This document shows, in pieces, positions 10,659-21,741 of a stretch of 64,000 bases of DNA. Location: NCBI GenBank assembly GCA_907163345.1, contig CAJQUN010000061.1, positions 2,914,001-2,978,000 of the forward strand, given 5' to 3'. The notes beneath the pieces are model-generated. The model was not told where the DNA came from. It was given only the letters and a program-made list of their open reading frames with translations, and did not search any database. Source of the DNA: Haberlea rhodopensis. Taxonomy: Eukaryota > Streptophyta > Magnoliopsida > Lamiales > Gesneriaceae. A program made the position numbers and the translations under genes. The first letter of the stretch is position 1. Every line of letters begins with the position of its first letter.

Positions 10659-12623
10659 ATGGCCTCATTCAGCAAGATTCCAATGTTCAAGAAAGACGAA
10701 TATGATGACTGGAGGATCCGTATGCAAGCACATCTAAGTGCTCAAGATGATGATATGTGGTATGTAATCACTGAAGGACCTTTGAAGATCATGAAAATCA
10801 ATACAGCTGCTTCTATCACAAGTGGAGATCCACAAATGGTAGAAAAGGAAAGATCTCAATGGTCAAATGAAGACAAGAAAAAAGCAAATCTAGACAACGT
10901 TGCTAAGGACATTCTGTTCAAAACTTTGGACAAAAATATGTTCAACAAAATAAAGATGTGCCCTACAGCCAAAGAAATCTGGGAGAAGATTGCTCAACTC
11001 TGTGAAGGAAATGATCAAACCAAAGAAAACAAGCTTACTGTGGCCCTACAGAAGTTTGAGCATATCAAAATGATAAATGGAGAAACTCTCAACGAGTACG
11101 ATGAAAGAGTGACTGGAATAATCAATGAACTAAACAGTCTGGGTAAGGAATTACCCAACAGAGAAGTCACTCTCAAAGTAATGAGAGGTCTACCAAGAGA
11201 ATGGGATGTCAAGACCATTGCTATGAGAGAATCGAAGGACATCAACAAAATAGATCTACATGATCTGTTTGCTGATTTAAAAGCCTATGAATTCGAATTA
11301 GGCATTCGGGTTGAAGATGAACCAAGTACCAGTCAACCAACAAAAGCTCTCACTGCATCGGAGTCTCTGCCCACTCCTACAGAAATGACTCCAGAAAAGA
11401 TGTGTAATGATGCTATGGCAATGTTTGTAAAGAAATTTGGGAAATTCATGAAGAAGAATCAGAGATCTTATCAATCATATCCTCGGAGGCAGAGTTCCAA
11501 AGGAAATTCAGAAGAAGAAGAGCGAGTATGCTTCAACTGCCTCAAACCAGGACACTTCATTGCGGACTGTCCTAAACCCAAGAAGGATGATCACAAAAGA
11601 GGATCCAAGGATTATAGAAAATCCAAAGAAACCAGAAGATCATCCAAAAAGGACAGAGATCAAAAGGTCTTGATGGCAGAAGAAAGTAAGAGCAAATGAG
11701 CAGATTCTGAATCAGAATCAGAAGAGTTAACTAGCTCATCCAGCGAGAGTGAAGACGAGGAAGTCCACTGCTTAATGGCAAATAATGAAAATGAGGTACA
11801 TGAATCAAACCTATCTGAATTTACACATAGTGAACTCACCAATGCATTGCAGGACATGATAAATGAGTATCGGGCGCTATATGAATCTTTTGAAAGCTAT
11901 AAGACTGAGCATACAACCCAAACTGAAACGCATGAAAACAAACTTGATTGTGAACAATCAAGGGAGTTGAACTGCCTAAGGGAAACAGCCAGTCTCCTAG
12001 TGAAGGAAAGAGATGAAGCCAAGAATGCTTACCAGAAACTTAGCAAACTGGTTAGCACTTGGAATGCGTCGACTACCAGAAAGGATGAAATGCTTGAGTC
12101 TATAAGGCTTGCTGGTGATTTAACAGGCATAGGCTATAATAGCAATGACAGCAGTTCATCTGGTAATGAACCTCAACTGTGTCTAACAAAAGGCAAGGTT
12201 CAATCAATGAACTTTGTAAGATCTAGCACAGTATATGACCCTTACGAACTGGTTAAAGAACCTGTTAAATCGACACTCATCAAGGAACAGGCACAGCACA
12301 GAGGTATCGGTTATGTAGAACCACTCAAAGAGGCTAAACCGAGGCAAAAGTTCAGAAATGAACTTAAACCCACTGGTCGAGCAGCTAGAGAGGTTAAACC
12401 CAACTGGTACTACAACTGTAAACCTGTCCAGAAGAGGTATATGCTAAATAACAGGAACTACAAACCAAAAGCACATGCATACACATATTATCACACTCCA
12501 CAGTCAAAATCATCACCTATATCTATAAATGCACACACATTTCAGAACACACACCGACCTAAGTCATTCAGGGTCATACAAGTGTGGGTTCCGAAAGGAC
12601 TAATCCTACCAGGACCCAAGTAG
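10659..12623 (+). pseudogene. E2 gag (one nonsense codon)
   Basis: Starts at ATG 10659 (MASFSKIPMFKK). The N-terminal UBN2-like Gag fold is followed by the zinc knuckle CFNCLKPGHFIADC (11529-11570), a basic tract (KSKETRRSSKKDRDQ), an acidic Ser-rich stretch, a Leu/Glu-rich coiled-coil-like region and a basic C-terminus. Homology with E1 runs through in one frame, but TGG of E1 (NKWADS) is TGA at 11697-11699 in E2. This gives an apparent 346-residue product; the remainder re-opens at 11775. Without this stop the protein would be about 650 residues. The frame ends at TAG 12621-12623 (LPGPK), the same terminal codon as in E1. Confidence 0.93.
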
Positions 12624-12653
12624 GATTGGGTACCAATCATTCTATCGCTTTAA

Positions 12654-14123
12654 TTGCAGGAAACTAGAATGCATCCAGTTCAGAGCTCAGAATGGTTTCT
12701 GGACAGCGGGTGCTCTAGACATATGACAGGGAATGCGAGCTTACTGTCTGAACTGGTGGACTCCACCGGACCCAGAATAACCTTTGGAGATAACGCGAAA
12801 GGTAGAACCGTGGGTAAGGGTAAGATTATCTACGGTAACATCATCATTAAAGATATTCTTTTAGTTGAAAATCTATGCTACAACTTGATTAGCATAAGTC
12901 AACTGTGTGACAATGGTCATTCCGTAGAATTCAATCAGCACTCATGCACAATCAAATCTATTGATGGTAGTATACTACTTGTAGGTAGAAGGCATGATAA
13001 CACATATAAAATTGATTGGAATCTTAATCAGCCTATCTCTTCTACTTGCTTAGCTGCTCTGAATTCATCCAAAAATTGGCTTTGGCACAAACGGTTGAGT
13101 CACTTAAACTTTAAAACTATTGCCAGTCTGCGTAAACTTGATCTAGTTGTTGGACTGCCCCAAATTGAGTTCTCAAAAGACAAGATCTGTGCAGCATGCC
13201 AACTTGGTAAGCAAATCAGATCCTCCTTTAAGAACAAAGGGAGTAAATCTTCTTCTCGGTGCCTAGAGTTGCTGCATATGGATCTATTTGGTCCTATACC
13301 AGTAACAAGTCTATGGGGAATGAAGTATACTCTAGTGGTAATAGACGATTACACTCGTTTCACGTGGGTCTTGTTCCTAAGTGGCAAAGATCAGGCTACT
13401 CCAAAGCTGATCAAATTACTAAAAAGACTCCAAAATGAGAAATCGTGTGGGATAGATAGAATTCGCAGTGATAAAGGTACTGAGTTCACCAATCAATCAC
13501 TCGAATCATATCTAGATGACCTTGGTATTAAACACGAATACTCTGCAGCTAGAACTCCTCAACAAAACGGAGTTGCTGAGCGTAGGAACCGCACTTTGAA
13601 AGAAGCTGCGCGAACTATGCTCGCGGAATCAGAAATATCGCAGAGATTTTGGGCAGAAGCTGTCAACACAGCATGTTATACGCAGAACAGATCAATGATT
13701 AATAAGCGAGCAAATAAAACCCCTTATGAGATCTGGAATGGCAGTAAGCCAAATATTTCCTATTTCCATGTGTTTGGTTGCAAATGTTTTATTCACAACA
13801 ATGGAAAGACTCATCTCACCGCTTTTGATGCCAAATCTGATGCTGGAATATTCCTTGGCTATTCTACAGTTAGTAAGGCATTCAGAGTATTTAATAATAG
13901 AACTCTTAATGTAGAAGAATCAGTGCATGTAAAATTTGATGAACCTACTGACTGTATACTATCTGATATACAAATCAACAACTTGAGTAATAGAGTGGAA
14001 AGTACTTACATTGACGAAAATGTTGATGATGAGATTGATTACAGAAGCAGGACTGACTGCTCCTTAGAACCAGAAGTTCCTGAAGCTCAAGCAGAAGAGT
14101 CTGCTGGCCAACAAGCACTGTAG
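12654..14123 (+). CDS. E2 pol, protease and integrase part
   Basis: 489 codons, intact over this stretch. The retroviral-type aspartic protease active site is WFLDSGCSRHMTG, near the N-terminus, in the form usual for copia elements (DSGC/A). The GAG-pre-integrase zinc-binding segment is LWHKRLSHLNF ... ICAACQLGKQ. The integrase DDE triad lies in LLHMDLFGP, RIRSDKGTEF and NGVAERRNRTL. The C-terminal part ends in an acidic linker, PEVPEAQAEESAGQQAL, before TAG. The frame has TAG 12621 and TAA 12651 upstream, so how pol is started or joined to gag is unclear; the first ATG is near 12669. The same frame continues after the TAG into RT. Confidence 0.93.
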   Translation: MQETRMHPVQSSEWFLDSGCSRHMTGNASLLSELVDSTGPRITFGDNAKGRTVGKGKIIYGNIIIKDILLVENLCYNLISISQLCDNGHSVEFNQHSCTIKSIDGSILLVGRRHDNTYKIDWNLNQPISSTCLAALNSSKNWLWHKRLSHLNFKTIASLRKLDLVVGLPQIEFSKDKICAACQLGKQIRSSFKNKGSKSSSRCLELLHMDLFGPIPVTSLWGMKYTLVVIDDYTRFTWVLFLSGKDQATPKLIKLLKRLQNEKSCGIDRIRSDKGTEFTNQSLESYLDDLGIKHEYSAARTPQQNGVAERRNRTLKEAARTMLAESEISQRFWAEAVNTACYTQNRSMINKRANKTPYEIWNGSKPNISYFHVFGCKCFIHNNGKTHLTAFDAKSDAGIFLGYSTVSKAFRVFNNRTLNVEESVHVKFDEPTDCILSDIQINNLSNRVESTYIDENVDDEIDYRSRTDCSLEPEVPEAQAEESAGQQAL

Positions 14124-15905
14124 CCAGCTTCAAATGAAACAGTAGTATCTACCCCTGCTGCAGCAGAAGGAACAAATGAGAAAGATGAGTCAATCAGAAC
14201 CTCTGATTTGCCTACTCACATCCAGTCAACTGAAGAACTCAATCCTCTTGGACCTTCGCTCCGGTGGAAGAAGGATCATCCACCTGAGCAGGTCATCGGT
14301 AACCCTCTTGCTCCTCTACGCACCAGAGGACAAATGATTAATGAATTTCTTCATGCTGCATTCATATCTCATATAGAACCTAAGAAGATTGATGACGCTA
14401 TATTAGACCCAAGTTGGGTAGAAGCAATGCAGGAAGAACTAAATCAGTTTGAGCGAAACAAAGTATGGTATCTAGTACCACGACCACAACATCACACTGT
14501 AATTGGCACCAAATGGGTGTTTAGAAATAAATTAGACGAAAACGGTACAGTAATCAGAAATAAGGCAAGATTAGTTGCACAGGGCTACAGACAGGAAGAA
14601 GGCATTGATTTCGATGAAACCTTTGCCCCTGTAGCTCGACTAGAAGCAATTCGCATATTTCTTGCATTTGCTGCGTTTAAAGACTTTAAAGTCTATCAGA
14701 TGGATGTTAAGAGTGCATTTCTTAACGGCAAACTCCAGGAAGAAGTCTATGTTGAACAACCTCCTGGATTTGAAAACCATCAGCAGCCATCTCATGTTTT
14801 CCGTCTCAATAAAGCCTTGTATGGTCTAAAGCAAGCTCCCCGTGCCTGGTACGAAACTTTATCAAAATATTTGACAGAACACAATTTTATTATTGGCACG
14901 GTGGACAAGACCCTTTTTAAATTCACAAAGGGAGACCATACTCTGCTTGTTCAAATTTATGTTGATGATATTATCTTCGGAAGTACTAACTCAAAATTGT
15001 GCGAAAGATTCTCTAAAATTATGCAGGACCAGTTCGAGATGAGCATGATGGGAGAACTATCATTTTTCTTAGGACTGCAAGTCAAGCAATCTAGTGAAGG
15101 AATCCTGATCAATCAGTCTAAATACACTAAAGAGCTACTGAAGAAATATGGAATGAGTACCAGCTCAGCTGCTGCTACACCAATGAGCTCATCTGCCAAA
15201 CTCGACTTGGATAATTCAGGAATACCAGTCGAAGTTACAATGTATCGAGGCATAATTGGATCTTTACTATATTTGACAGCCAGCCGACCAGATATTATGT
15301 TTGCAGTATGTATGTGCGCCCGGTTTCAAGCAAATCCCAAGCAGTCGCACTTCACTGCAGTCAAAAGGATCCTAAAATATTTGAAAGGCACTGAGAATGT
15401 CGGTCTATGGTATCCAAGAGACTCAACCTTCAATCTTATCGGATACTCAGATGCTGACTATGCTGGATGCAAAATTGACAGGAAAAGCACCAGTGGGTAT
15501 TGTCAATTCCTTGGTGATCGATTGATATCATGGGGTTGCAAGAAACAGACATCCATTGCAACTTCCACTGCAGAAGCAGAGTACCTTGCTGCTGGAAGCT
15601 GCTGTGCTCAATTGCTCTGGATTCAGCAACAACTCAGAGACTATGGAATTGAGTCTACAGAGGCTCCTATTTTCTGTGACAATACATCTGCCATTGCCAT
15701 AACGTACAATCCAGTTCTTCATACTCGTACTAAACATATTGACATCCGTCATCATTTTATCAGAGATCATGTCATGAAGAAAGAAATTCGGCTGGAGTAT
15801 ATTTCTACAGAACAACAGGCAGCAGACATCTTCACAAAGCCTCTACCGGACGCTAAGTTTTCTTACTTTCGAAACATTCTTGGTTTAATTGAAATTACTT
15901 CTTGA
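14124..15905 (+). CDS. E2 pol, reverse transcriptase and RNase H part
   Basis: Open in the same frame as the integrase segment after the TAG at 14121-14123. The RVT_2 reverse transcriptase shows IGTKWVFRNKLDENG, KARLVAQGYRQEEGIDFDETFAPVAR, YQMDVKSAFLNGKLQEEV, NKALYGLKQAPRAWYE and the catalytic YVDD at 14958-14969. RNase H shows SDADYAGCKIDRKSTSGYC, STAEAEYLAAGSCCAQ, CDNTSAI, TKHIDIRHHFIRDH and QAADIFTKPLP, which is the canonical copia C-terminus. All catalytic residues that I can recognise are present. The first ATG-like start after the TAG would cut the linker only, so a separate RT product, or read-through of the TAG, are both possible on paper. Confidence 0.93.
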   Translation, partial: PASNETVVSTPAAAEGTNEKDESIRTSDLPTHIQSTEELNPLGPSLRWKKDHPPEQVIGNPLAPLRTRGQMINEFLHAAFISHIEPKKIDDAILDPSWVEAMQEELNQFERNKVWYLVPRPQHHTVIGTKWVFRNKLDENGTVIRNKARLVAQGYRQEEGIDFDETFAPVARLEAIRIFLAFAAFKDFKVYQMDVKSAFLNGKLQEEVYVEQPPGFENHQQPSHVFRLNKALYGLKQAPRAWYETLSKYLTEHNFIIGTVDKTLFKFTKGDHTLLVQIYVDDIIFGSTNSKLCERFSKIMQDQFEMSMMGELSFFLGLQVKQSSEGILINQSKYTKELLKKYGMSTSSAAATPMSSSAKLDLDNSGIPVEVTMYRGIIGSLLYLTASRPDIMFAVCMCARFQANPKQSHFTAVKRILKYLKGTENVGLWYPRDSTFNLIGYSDADYAGCKIDRKSTSGYCQFLGDRLISWGCKKQTSIATSTAEAEYLAAGSCCAQLLWIQQQLRDYGIESTEAPIFCDNTSAIAITYNPVLHTRTKHIDIRHHFIRDHVMKKEIRLEYISTEQQAADIFTKPLPDAKFSYFRNILGLIEITS

Positions 15906-16440
15906 TTATTTTGTTTTGGGTAATGAATTCAGGGGGAATTAGTTAGTTTATGTGCATAAATTTAGGGGGAATTTCTGTTATAATTCTATCATGGTTATTT
16001 AAGCTCAGCTGGTAATACAATGGTCAGCTGCAGTAGGTGTATCCGAACCAGTAGGACTCCACAACCAGTGGATGTTTTCCTACCAGTCGAACCCTACATA
16101 CCAGTTGATGTTTCCAAATATGCTTTGACAAAAATAACCCTCGATACTTATTAACCTAATGAACGTCGGAATTCAAAATTACTTTTGGTTAAAAATAAAT
16201 TATTTCACTCCCGCCTAAATCCTGTTCTTTCATTTATTTGTTAAATCTTTTTAAACCGTTAGATGATCGCCACGTATACATGTGTCCGCTCATCTACAGT
16301 ACGACGTTACATATACTTCCTTTTTCACCGCCTTTAGTTTTACTACTCTTCTTCTCCAACAAATCACTGCGATTATTTTTTTTCTTCCAGAAAACTTACT
16401 CTAACAAACTGCTGCTGCTTCTTCCTCCTACTCACTCAAC
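15906..16440 (+). other. E2 spacer between pol and env-like ORF
   Basis: Non-coding, 535 bp. It repeats the E1 arrangement: two polypurine-like motifs just after pol (AGGGGGAATT at 15931 and TTAGGGGGAAT at 15962), ACCAGTAG/ACCAGTCG repeats (about 16045-16105), a shared GATGATCGCCACGTA block (about 16263), and a pyrimidine-rich stretch with CCTTTTTCACC ahead of the ATG at 16441. The conservation between two independently decayed copies suggests a role, for example a subgenomic promoter or splice acceptor for the env-like ORF. That role is inference only. Confidence 0.75.
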
Positions 16441-19211
16441 ATGTCGAAGAATGTTCAGCCGAGTTTTATCACCAATGCTATTCACGTCGATTTTCATTCA
16501 ATATCCACATCCTCTGATGAAGAAACCAAGGAGTTGATACAAAGGCTGGATACCTCCGGACTCCTGGTAATCTTGAGCCAGACCCCTTCCTTTTACAAGA
16601 ACGAACTACAAGAGTTCTTTGCTACAGCCAAGGTTGTGGATAACACAGTGGTGGCATCCGTCTCTGGACAATCAGTCACCATCACCCAACCAGAATTTGC
16701 CACTCACCTATGCCTACCCTCTACTGGACTCACTGATTTCTCGACTATTCCGGCAGAACTAAGAGAAGAGATGCGTCTCACAGTCTCGGAATCTACTCAT
16801 CGCCTTCCACGTCCTCCTTTCCGGAAAGTATTGATGAAGAGTCATTATAGACAACTGGCGGACATAATCTCCAAGAGGCTCCTCTGTAAGGCAGGATCAT
16901 TTGATATAATTACCCCTGAGAAGTTTGACGTTATGAGCGCTATATGCAAAGGGTTGGAGATAAACTGGTCAGCTGTGCTATTTCAAATACTGACTAGTCT
17001 GGTAGCATCTGGCAAGGGTCAATCAGGTTTTGCTCTCCCACTCAGCAGTCTTTTTGAGAGCAAAAACATTAAGACAGGGGCTCTTTCTCACCTTCATCCA
17101 GGGAGGCTCATCACTCATAAGTATCTTCAGCTTCATCGCCAACGAAGTGGCAGAGAAGGAGGAGTGAAAAAGCGTCGCTTGACTCAGGTAATCAGTGACT
17201 CTGAACAGACTGTATCGGAATCCGCTGAGTCTTCTCCCCCTCCTCCGCCTCCTAAGAAGCCGCGAACACGAAAAATTGCTCCTCAGACCACCCGACAGTT
17301 AGACATTGCCGCCTCCGACACTATCTCCTCCGCCGGTCCTACAGATGTAAATCCTGATAGGGAACCCAGCCCTGCCATCCCTTCAACTGAGGAACCAACT
17401 GCTTCCTTAGCCATGGTGCCTGCTCCTTCAGTGGTTCCAGCTGACACTCAGTCAGCACTGGTGAGCTCACAGCAAGCACCAGGCTCTATAAGCTTCAGGA
17501 CACCCAAGTCATTATGTCCATACTGTCATCCCAAGACCACCCCTGCTGGAAAAAGGAAAATCTCTTACGGCTCCAGTGTCCACTCCTGTTGCCTTCGAGA
17601 TTCAAATGGTAATGGATACAGTGGAAGCCAAACTGCAACCACAGTTGGAGATTTTTGATCGATGGGTAAAGGCCCGTATCGAGGTTCGACTAGATGATTT
17701 TGATCAAATTCTGGATCAGGCTAGGGCAGATGAGAACAAAATACTAGCATATCTTCAAATCTCAGACCCTGAAACAAGCTTGAAGCTGCGAGATGTTTTC
17801 AGCCTGATGATCTATGTGGGTGAACTTCAGGCCCTGGTGGAAACTCGCCTTCAACAATTTGACGGTAATTCAGGAACAGCGAATCATGATAGAGCTGTTC
17901 TAAATGCTCTTGGACCCAAGCTCGAAATGGCTGAGCTTGCTCTTCATGATAATCGCATATCTACTGGTATTCACTCTTGCTCCACTACTGAAACTGTTGC
18001 CAGCCCTGATCAGCAGGATCTACACTCCGTCATTGCAAATTTGGAGATTGTCCCATTTTCTGTGGAGCTCACTGCTACTGCTTTGGAGACTACTTCCCCT
18101 GGAGCGGAGGCCGCACCAACTGCCTTGGAGGCAGCCTCCTCGTTTCAAGAACTCTCCTCTCCAACTGCTCTCGGCGTCTCCTCTCCTCCCAGCTCTCACA
18201 ATGATCAACAGCCCCAGCCAATGGCTGTTGATCACACCAATGTGGATGCAGTCATACAGACAGTGGTTCAGCAGGTAACTATATCCTCTGCCAATCATGA
18301 ACCCAGCGAGTCTTCACACTCAAATGATCACACCCAGATGTCAGCTGCTGTGGTTGATCAACCCACAACTACTTTTGGCTGCTCCACCAATTGCAGAAAC
18401 TGCCCAATTGGCTGTCACTATCTCAGAGTCTACAGCTGCACCAATTGTTGAAGCTTCTATGTTGCCATCCGCTGCAGTTGACGATGCTCACCTCAGCGCT
18501 CTTGTCCCTACTACTGACGCTCCACTGATTCCTGCAGATCCGTCCATGGTTCAAGAGCTTTCTGAAGATTTTTTTGTCTTTACCAACCCTATGGACGAGC
18601 CTCCGAACATTGCTGCACAGCTAGCCAATCTGTCCACTGCCATATCAGCTCTAGCCAGCGATGTTCATAAGCTTAAACAGGAAGAACGAACTGCAACTCT
18701 CATTCTAGGCACTCATCAGCAGCACACGGACTCACAATTCCAGCAAGTCTACCGGGACTTAAGTAGTTTAACGACTACCGTCACCAGACTTCAAACATTT
18801 GCTGAGAATGCAGTGGCGGATGCTTTTACTAGAATTGGCCAGGCGCGTCTTCAGATCAATCAAAACAATGAATCTCTTCATGCTGCCACTTCAATGGCTC
18901 TTGGAGAAAAGATTGACGACGCCAAGAAAACATTGACCGATCAGTTGGCCACCATGCAGGCAGCATTTGCCTCTCAAATTCAAGATATTTGCAACAGCCT
19001 GCCTGCAGCTCCTCAAATTATTCGCAGATTACCTGAACCCAGCCGAACTGCTCCCACAACGCAGCGAGCTTCAAGTTCAGCTGCTCATTCATCCCCTGCA
19101 ACTGGAGCACCCACTCAGTCCAGACCAACTGCTCAACCAAGATCTCGGAGTCCACGCCAACCGCCTGCCGAAAAACGCGACTATTCCAAACATTGGTTCG
19201 GGCGCAAATAG
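16441..19211 (+). pseudogene. E2 additional 3' ORF ('env-like' of Sirevirus elements), frameshifted
   Basis: Three overlapping frames (16441-17658, 17576-18451, 18297-19211) together match one longer frame. The N-terminal about 250 residues form a globular plant-transposon-type domain (SGLLVILSQTPSFYKNELQEFF; FATHLCLPSTGLTDFSTIP; FRKVLMKSHYRQLADIISKRLL; GFALPLSSLF). A nuclear-signal-like basic patch with Pro runs follows (KKRRLTQ, SPPPPPPKKPRTRK), then a low-complexity Ala/Thr/Ser/Pro middle, a coiled-coil-like segment (LANLSTAISALASDVHKL ... LTDQLATMQAAFASQIQD) and an Arg/Ser-rich tail ending HWFGRK. One extra base near 17555 and a second shift between 18297 and 18451 break it. I see no signal peptide or transmembrane helix, so 'envelope' is a positional label, not a demonstrated function. 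Confidence 0.85.
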
Positions 19212-20087
19212 TATCATTTTCTGACTCCTCCATTAATTACTCTTATCTATTTACTGTTTTTATTGACTTTTTCTTTGTATTTACTGTTCCACTTAAATAC
19301 ATTCACATTAATTGCAACCTTTTCATTTCTATAAATAGCGACTCTTGTTTGTTCACATAACACACATTCACTTAACATGCTTACTTTCAAGCTATTCAAA
19401 ATTCCCTGGTTATCTGTTAGATCTTTTTCCACTTCATGGGTTTATTACTTATCTAAATCAACCCCTCATGGGTTGATTACTTATCTAACCCAGCTCTGTT
19501 AAGCTTCAGCGCTTTGATCCTGTTCTGGTGCTCCTCATCAGTCAGGAACTACTAACAGCAGATGTCTGGGGGCTGATGACAAAAAGGGGGAAGACAGAGA
19601 TAGACTATTCTCATTAGGTGAATCCATGAACCATGGAAGCTGCCTGATGAATATACTTATGACTCTTCCCGACCTTCTCTCTGAAACAAGGTAGACCGAC
19701 AGAGATAGAGTATTCTTATTAGGTCCTCTCGGAAACAAGGTGGATCGAGCTCTTCCTCTCTGAAATAAGGTGGATCGAGCTCTTCCTCTCTGACACCAGG
19801 TGGATCGAAGCTCTCCGGGTCTACAATACTTGTTTAAAGATTTGTCTTGTATCAGCTAAATTATGTAAACTAAATTGGTCTAGATTCTAGTCAAGTTATT
19901 AGAATTCATCTTAAGTAAAGATGAATCTCTCTCAATTGTCCAGTTTGATTACAACTTGTAATCTGCTTATATTTAATGAAAATTTCTTTTCCATTATGTC
20001 TTCAAGTAATTTCAGGATTCTCATCTCATTTACTCAAACTGGAAATAGATCTTTGCTTAGTTTTGTCATCACCAAAAAGGGGGAAAT
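19212..20087 (+). other. E2 3' non-coding region with short repeats and two polypurine tracts
   Basis: No gene. GACAAAAAGGGGGAA (19579-19593) is an upstream polypurine-like tract. The tract at 20074-20086 (AAAAAGGGGGAAA), abutting the 3' LTR, is the expected plus-strand primer. Between them (about 19664-19820) an approximately 30-bp unit, CTCTTCCTCTCTGAAACAAGGTGGATCGAG, recurs three to four times with variation. Repeated polypurine motifs upstream of the 3' LTR are a known trait of Sirevirus elements. Confidence 0.8.
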
Positions 20088-21691
20088 TGTTGGGAAAACG
20101 ATTTCTAAAGTTTTGGTAATTACAAACCGGCTATTAAAGACAAACTGGATGAAGTCCTACCGGATATTAAAGACCAACTGGAAAAAGACTCCTACCGGGT
20201 GAAGACATAAACTGGATGCCTACCAACTGGACAAGACTCAAACTGGATGGACATCAACCGGATGAAGTCATAAACTGGATGGACATCAACTGGATGAACA
20301 TCAACCGGATGAAGTCATCAACTGGATGGACATCAACCGGATGAAGTCATCAACTGGACAAGACATCAACCGGATGAAGTCATCAACCGGATGAAGTCAT
20401 CAACTGGATGAACATCAACCGGATGAAGTCATCAACTGGATGGACATCAACTGGATGAAGTCATCAACTGGACAAGACATCAACCGGATGAAGTCATCAA
20501 CCGGATGAAGTCATCAACTGGATGGACATCAACCGGATGAAGTCATCAACTGGACAAGACATCAACCGGATGAAGTCATCAACCGGATGAAGTCATCAAC
20601 TGGATGGACATCAACCGGATGAAGTCATCAACTGGACAAGACATCAACTGATGGACATCAACCGAATGAAGTCACCAACTGGATGGACATCAACCGAACA
20701 AGACATCAACTCGCGAAGACATCAACCGTACAAGCTATCAACCTGATAAACTTAAACTGGATGGACATCTACTGGACAACTATCAACTGAATAGTCTCTC
20801 ACTGTACAAGGACATCAACTGGTCATAAGAGGATGAACGACCAGTTGAACAAAGAAAACCAGCAGAAGTCTGAGCTTCCAGTTAGAGCACTAAGCAACGA
20901 GACAAAATCAGTACAACATTCTCTGACAAAGGTACAACAGAGCGGCGCACCCTGCTATATCTCCGCCACCATTACCGTCAGAGTGAAAAGAGCCGTTGCT
21001 TTACAAAATAGGAAAGAAGACAATATGAAATTGGAAAGTTAATCTCTTCCATATACAGAAAGGCTACCGTTGGACATCCAAACCTATAAATACATCCAAG
21101 CGGAGAATGAAGAAGTGCTGAGCGATTTTCAACTAAGAGATATACTTCAAAGCAAACACGAAAGTCATACGACTGATATTCCAAACGTTCAGCGGAGAGC
21201 AGACAAACAGCAAAACTGAATCTGTGACAGATTAGTTTCAATTGAAGTCTGCTGCTCAAAACTCTCAAAGCTAGAAAGTGTATTCTGTAAAGAGTGTCAT
21301 AGAATCCATTGTAACCAAAGTTAAGAAGTGTGTGTTTGCTAGGAGTTTAGGCCAAGTGTGTTAGTGCCTAAGAAGGTTGTATACTGTAAAAGTGTAAACC
21401 AAGTCTTCTAGTGAATCCTTCCTGCAAAGGAAGAAGGGGAGACGTAGAAGCGTTGTGCTTCGAACTTCCAGAAACAACTCTCGTGTTATTTGTTTATTGC
21501 TTTATTACTTCAGTTTTATTCCTCACAAGTTTTGTAGACGTCTTCCGCACTATAACAAGTGTCTACTAACTTGCCTGATATTGAGAAGCAACTGTAATAC
21601 TTAACAGTTTACAGTTAACCAGAAAAAGAAATCGAAATTGTATCTAGTGTTTATTCAACCCCCCCTTCTAAACACTACCCCGATCCTAACA
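20088..21691 (+). repeat. E2 3' LTR, with tandem array at about 20140-20760
   Basis: 1604 bp, partner of 8993-10600, with the same array organisation. The first difference noted is GGCTATTAAAG against GGATATTAAAG; others are scattered single bases and the C-run length. It is followed directly by the AAATT duplication and the continuation of E1. Confidence 0.95.
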
Positions 21692-21741
21692 AAATTTTAT
21701 TCAACAGGATTGTTGCTGCTTTCTCTGCATATCCTTCAGAA

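Larger units (their letters stand above)
8993..21691 (+). mobile_element. E2: Sirevirus-like Ty1/copia element, nearly complete
   Basis: The LTRs at 8993-10600 and 20088-21691 (TGTTGGG...CTAACA) are nearly identical. A perfect 5-bp duplication, AAATT, flanks the element (8988-8992 and 21692-21696). The internal order is primer site 10603-10614, gag, protease-integrase, RT-RNase H, spacer, env-like ORF, 3' non-coding region and polypurine tract 20074-20086. It lies inside E1, so it is the younger of the two. The LTRs differ mainly at scattered bases and in a C homopolymer (longer in 10565-10574). Breaks seen: TGG to TGA in gag at 11697, TAG in pol at 14121 (shared with E1), and two frameshifts in the env-like ORF. 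The LTR array (15-17-bp subunits) differs from E1's, so this is a sister family or subfamily. Confidence 0.96.

Noticed and set aside
12620..12659. Possible 40-nt intron at the gag-pol junction (AA|GTAGGATT...TTGCAG|GAAAC)
   Set aside because: Far below usual plant intron size, and removing 40 nt would put pol out of frame with gag. The acceptor-like TTTAATTGCAG remains notable, but an upstream donor cannot be fixed.
16441..19211. Reading the extra 3' ORF of E2 as a true viral envelope gene
   Set aside because: No signal peptide, transmembrane helix or glycosylation-rich ectodomain is visible, so only the positional term 'env-like' is used.
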